Assembly (NCBI GenBank): GCA_031284445.1
Contig: JAISZW010000115.1
Location: 1-5,728 of the forward strand
Source of the DNA: Candidatus Methanovirga basalitermitum
GTDB lineage: Archaea > Methanobacteriota > Methanobacteria > Methanobacteriales > Methanobacteriaceae
Reading direction: 5' to 3'
Length of the DNA: 5,728 bases
Positions 5,570 to 5,728 of the stretch are shown here, in pieces (the first letter of the stretch is position 1; each line of letters starts with the position of its first letter). The position numbers and the translations under genes were made by a program. A model generated the notes under the pieces. The model was not told where the DNA came from. It did not search any database and was given only the letters and a program-made list of their open reading frames with translations.

Positions 5570-5728
5570 ATGATTACTTTAGTTGATAATATGGATATGT
5601 TTGTTATGCCTGAAAATTTGTTTTGGAACTTTTTAGAAGCATTCGTTGGGCTGATGGTGTTTATTGTCCAAAATGTAAGTCTTTTGAGATCCAAAAACGT
5701 GGACAGCAGAGCAATTCTAATAGATACT
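5570..5728 (+). pseudogene. Transposase N-terminus with zinc ribbon, frameshifted and cut by the window edge
   Basis: The frame from ATG 5570 begins MITLVDNMDMFVMPENLFWN. A second frame takes over at the T5 run 5630-5634 and reads RSIRWADGVYCPKCKSFEIQ onward. A helix followed by RWADGVYCPKC is the typical N-terminal zinc-ribbon start of archaeal IS1595/ISM1-like transposases, enzymes that cut and move their own element. One extra T in the run would join the two frames smoothly (NFFRSIRWADG). As it stands the first frame stays open to the window edge but gives an unrelated sequence, and the second frame has a stop (5615-5617) just upstream. So the copy is either broken by a 1-base deletion, expressed by -1 frameshifting at C-TTT-TTA, or affected by a sequencing error. 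The catalytic domain lies outside the window. The family is named from memory, and which of the two groups it belongs to is uncertain. Confidence 0.6.

Noticed and set aside
5503..5694. Minus-strand open frame of 63 codons
   Set aside because: It runs antisense to the transposase start and its zinc-ribbon frame, and its product has no recognisable feature.

Overview
The window looks like chromosomal DNA from a very AT-rich methanogenic archaeon, most likely Methanobacteriales and probably Methanobrevibacter or a close relative. The grounds are: a HypF of archaeal type next to other methanogen-like proteins; an acetylglutamate kinase with the K-Y-G-G-H-A-M start seen in methanogens; Shine-Dalgarno pieces (GTGAT, GGAG, AGGA) that fit the archaeal 16S tail; TATA-type promoters; and long AT-rich spacers full of small hairpins. 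The genus is an inference from style and remembered family sequences, not from a search.

Layout. Bases 1-633 hold no credible gene, but they contain two long-range inverted repeats (98-210 and 391-527) and a small palindrome just before the first gene. A solitary ArsR/SmtB-type regulator follows on the plus strand (634-993). It has lost every metal ligand its relatives use. Convergent to it on the minus strand is argB (1303-2184), the second enzyme of arginine synthesis, and terminator-like hairpins for both genes sit in the 309-bp gap between them. The gap 2185-2951 is packed with a modular array of short perfect hairpins in two related copies (2271-2418 and 2528-2728). Next come a hairpin-plus-T6 terminator for hypF and a short stretch that resembles a stranded insertion-sequence end. 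hypF (2952-5255, minus) occupies most of the right half. It encodes the carbamoyltransferase that makes the cyanide ligands of [NiFe]-hydrogenases and is complete in all motifs. Divergent from it, at the right edge, begins an insertion-sequence transposase (from 5570). Its zinc ribbon is in a different frame from its start codon, so it appears frameshifted, and it runs out of the window.

How the genes relate. There is no sign of one shared pathway. argB (arginine synthesis) and hypF (hydrogenase maturation) are housekeeping genes that appear to be transcribed singly on the minus strand, each with its own start signal and terminator. The arsR-like gene has no obvious target beside it. I do not see a novel multi-gene system here. 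The parts worth a second look are non-coding: the covarying hairpin array, the two long inverted repeats, the frameshifted transposase and the metal-blind ArsR protein.
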